Source: Siphonodentalium dalli (Eukaryota > Mollusca > Scaphopoda > Gadilida > Siphonodentaliidae). Taken from it: a stretch of DNA of 64,000 nucleotides. Made by a program: the position numbers and the translations under genes. Below the pieces are notes generated by a model that was not told where the DNA came from, made no database searches, and saw only the letters and a list, made by a program, of their open reading frames with translations. Where the stretch lies: assembly GCA_032622095.1 (NCBI GenBank), contig CP136068.1, positions 1,483,607-1,547,606 of the forward strand, given 5' to 3'. Within the stretch, counting starts at the first letter, position 1, and the number at the start of each line of letters is the position of its first letter. Shown here in pieces: positions 63,082 to 64,000 of this stretch.

Positions 63082-63228
63082 TATCTCACACTTGTCCTAT
63101 TTTATACGTAATTTATCAACCTCGTCCTCTAAATTCTATTTGAGCCTCGGTAAACCTCGGCTCAAATCGAATTTAGTGAACTCGGTTGATAAATTCCGTA
63201 TAAACTAGAAACTCATGTGAGATCCTCT
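63082..63228. repeat. Imperfect inverted repeat
   Basis: GTATCTCACACTTGTCCTAT, ACGTAATTTATCAACCTCGT and AAATTCTATTTGAGCC pair with the inverse text to the right (GGCTCAAATCGAATTTAGTG). Confidence 0.75.
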
Positions 63229-63439
63229 ATATATATTGATTATGTTGCATTCCATATGTACATGCATATATGTGGGTGGTGGTAGAAAATACAGTTTTTA
63301 GTGATATAAAGTGTTCCCGAGCCATGGACACATAGCACACAAAGGGCCCCTCCACCTCTGACTAAACGCTCCAAAATGGAGTGTTTCAGTTAGTAAATAT
63401 AGTTCAATATGCATACTTTCTTAAACAACATCCAGAGTG

Positions 63440-63665
63440 TCAATAACCCTGCAGGGAGCCCCAAACATATATAGAAGCATGTAGAAGAGTGTCGTCTGCT
63501 CATGTTTGTCTGGGGCTCTGTAAGGGTGAAATTATAAAATTGATAAAGAATATAAGAAAAAATTAGGCCAATGCATTCTCTTATATATGCGAGGCGACCT
63601 ATGGTCGACTCGCGAGGCGACCTATGGTCGACTCGCATATATAAGAGAATGCATTGGCACAGGGT
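63440..63665. mobile_element. Hairpin-module MITE with duplicated centre
   Basis: Inverted orientation of the GGGGCTCTGTAAGGGTGAAA / CCCTGCAGGGAGCCCC segment, followed by a hairpin module at 63567-63655. Its centre (CGAGGCGACCTATGGTCGAC) is present twice in tandem. Confidence 0.8.
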
Positions 63666-64000
63666 ATACTAGTATAAAGTCCCATCCGTACCTAATTAAA
63701 CGCCCTTTAAATCTGTGTTCTAATTAATCGACCCCTTTAACGAGGTTATGCGCATGCATATAAGTGAGGTATGGTGGGAGTACTAAATACAGTTTTAGTT
63801 CAATAAAGTGTTGTAGTGGAAGAGAAGCTTGACCAATCCATTACCAGAAAGTAACTAAGAACATTTATATACCCGTCATTTTGACGGGCAAACCCCTAGT
63901 TTCCTTATATATCACTAGTGACGAATAGGCGCGTGCTTATTGGGATATTTGGCATCACTCCAACAAAATTACCAACACCAGAGATGGCAAAATGATTTCT

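Noticed and set aside
12042-63655. CRISPR array from the recurring hairpin module
   Set aside because: Copies are kilobases apart, palindromic and within MITEs, in an intron-bearing animal genome.
62060-64000. Next upstream SPAG1 exon
   Set aside because: Searched the minus strand for a TPR helix pair ending in phase 2 before a GT donor and found none; probably beyond 64000.

Overview
The window is animal (metazoan) nuclear DNA from a repeat-rich, AT-rich genome with long introns. The repeat style (dispersed copies built around 'GGCCATAACTC', and abundant palindromic MITEs) resembles marine molluscs. That placement is a guess from memory and is not proven by anything here. Genes are short exons with canonical GT-AG sites. 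Almost every long open frame in the window is an artefact of tandem repeats.

Two genes can be supported, arranged tail to tail. On the + strand, the left 8.5 kb holds the 3' part of a paired-class homeobox gene. One exon (4004-4085) encodes homeodomain helix 3, and a phase-compatible terminal exon (8301-8491) carries the stop. On the - strand, the gene for sperm-associated antigen 1 (SPAG1) runs from beyond 61438 down to its stop codon at 16601. Eleven exons join in perfect phase into the C-terminal 564 residues: the end of a middle TPR domain, the conserved DGPKWREKL linker, a complete third TPR domain with dicarboxylate-clamp residues, a long charged Ser/Lys linker, and the RPAP3_C domain to the stop. 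SPAG1 is a cytoplasmic co-chaperone for preassembly of axonemal dynein arms. Its upstream exons lie beyond the window.

Everything else is repeats. From left to right: a 27-bp array (250-850); a 0.8-kb TIR element holding an exon-like frame (1971-2794); 92-bp minisatellites near both genes (8.7-9.3 kb and 28.6-32.8 kb); palindromic MITEs built on one recurring hairpin module; a 5.9-kb, 39-bp satellite with higher-order structure inside SPAG1 intron 9 (19.5-25.4 kb); and a nested stack of TA-flanked elements (33.6-39.6 and 41.7-44.0 kb). There are also three hAT-type insertions with exact 8-bp target duplications (29613, 45461, 55562), three TTAA-flanked piggyBac-like MITEs (16719, 40815, 57805), a TAA-flanked Harbinger-like element inside a 26-bp array (59132-60822), and 31-bp and 26-bp minisatellites.

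The most striking pattern is the position of tandem repeats relative to 5' splice sites. At seven of the twelve exon donors, either the donor itself is tandemly duplicated or an array starts within about 35 bp on the intron side. At two SPAG1 exons the duplicated donor would add an in-frame, stop-free segment (17 or 22 codons). This looks like a recurrent source of exon extension.
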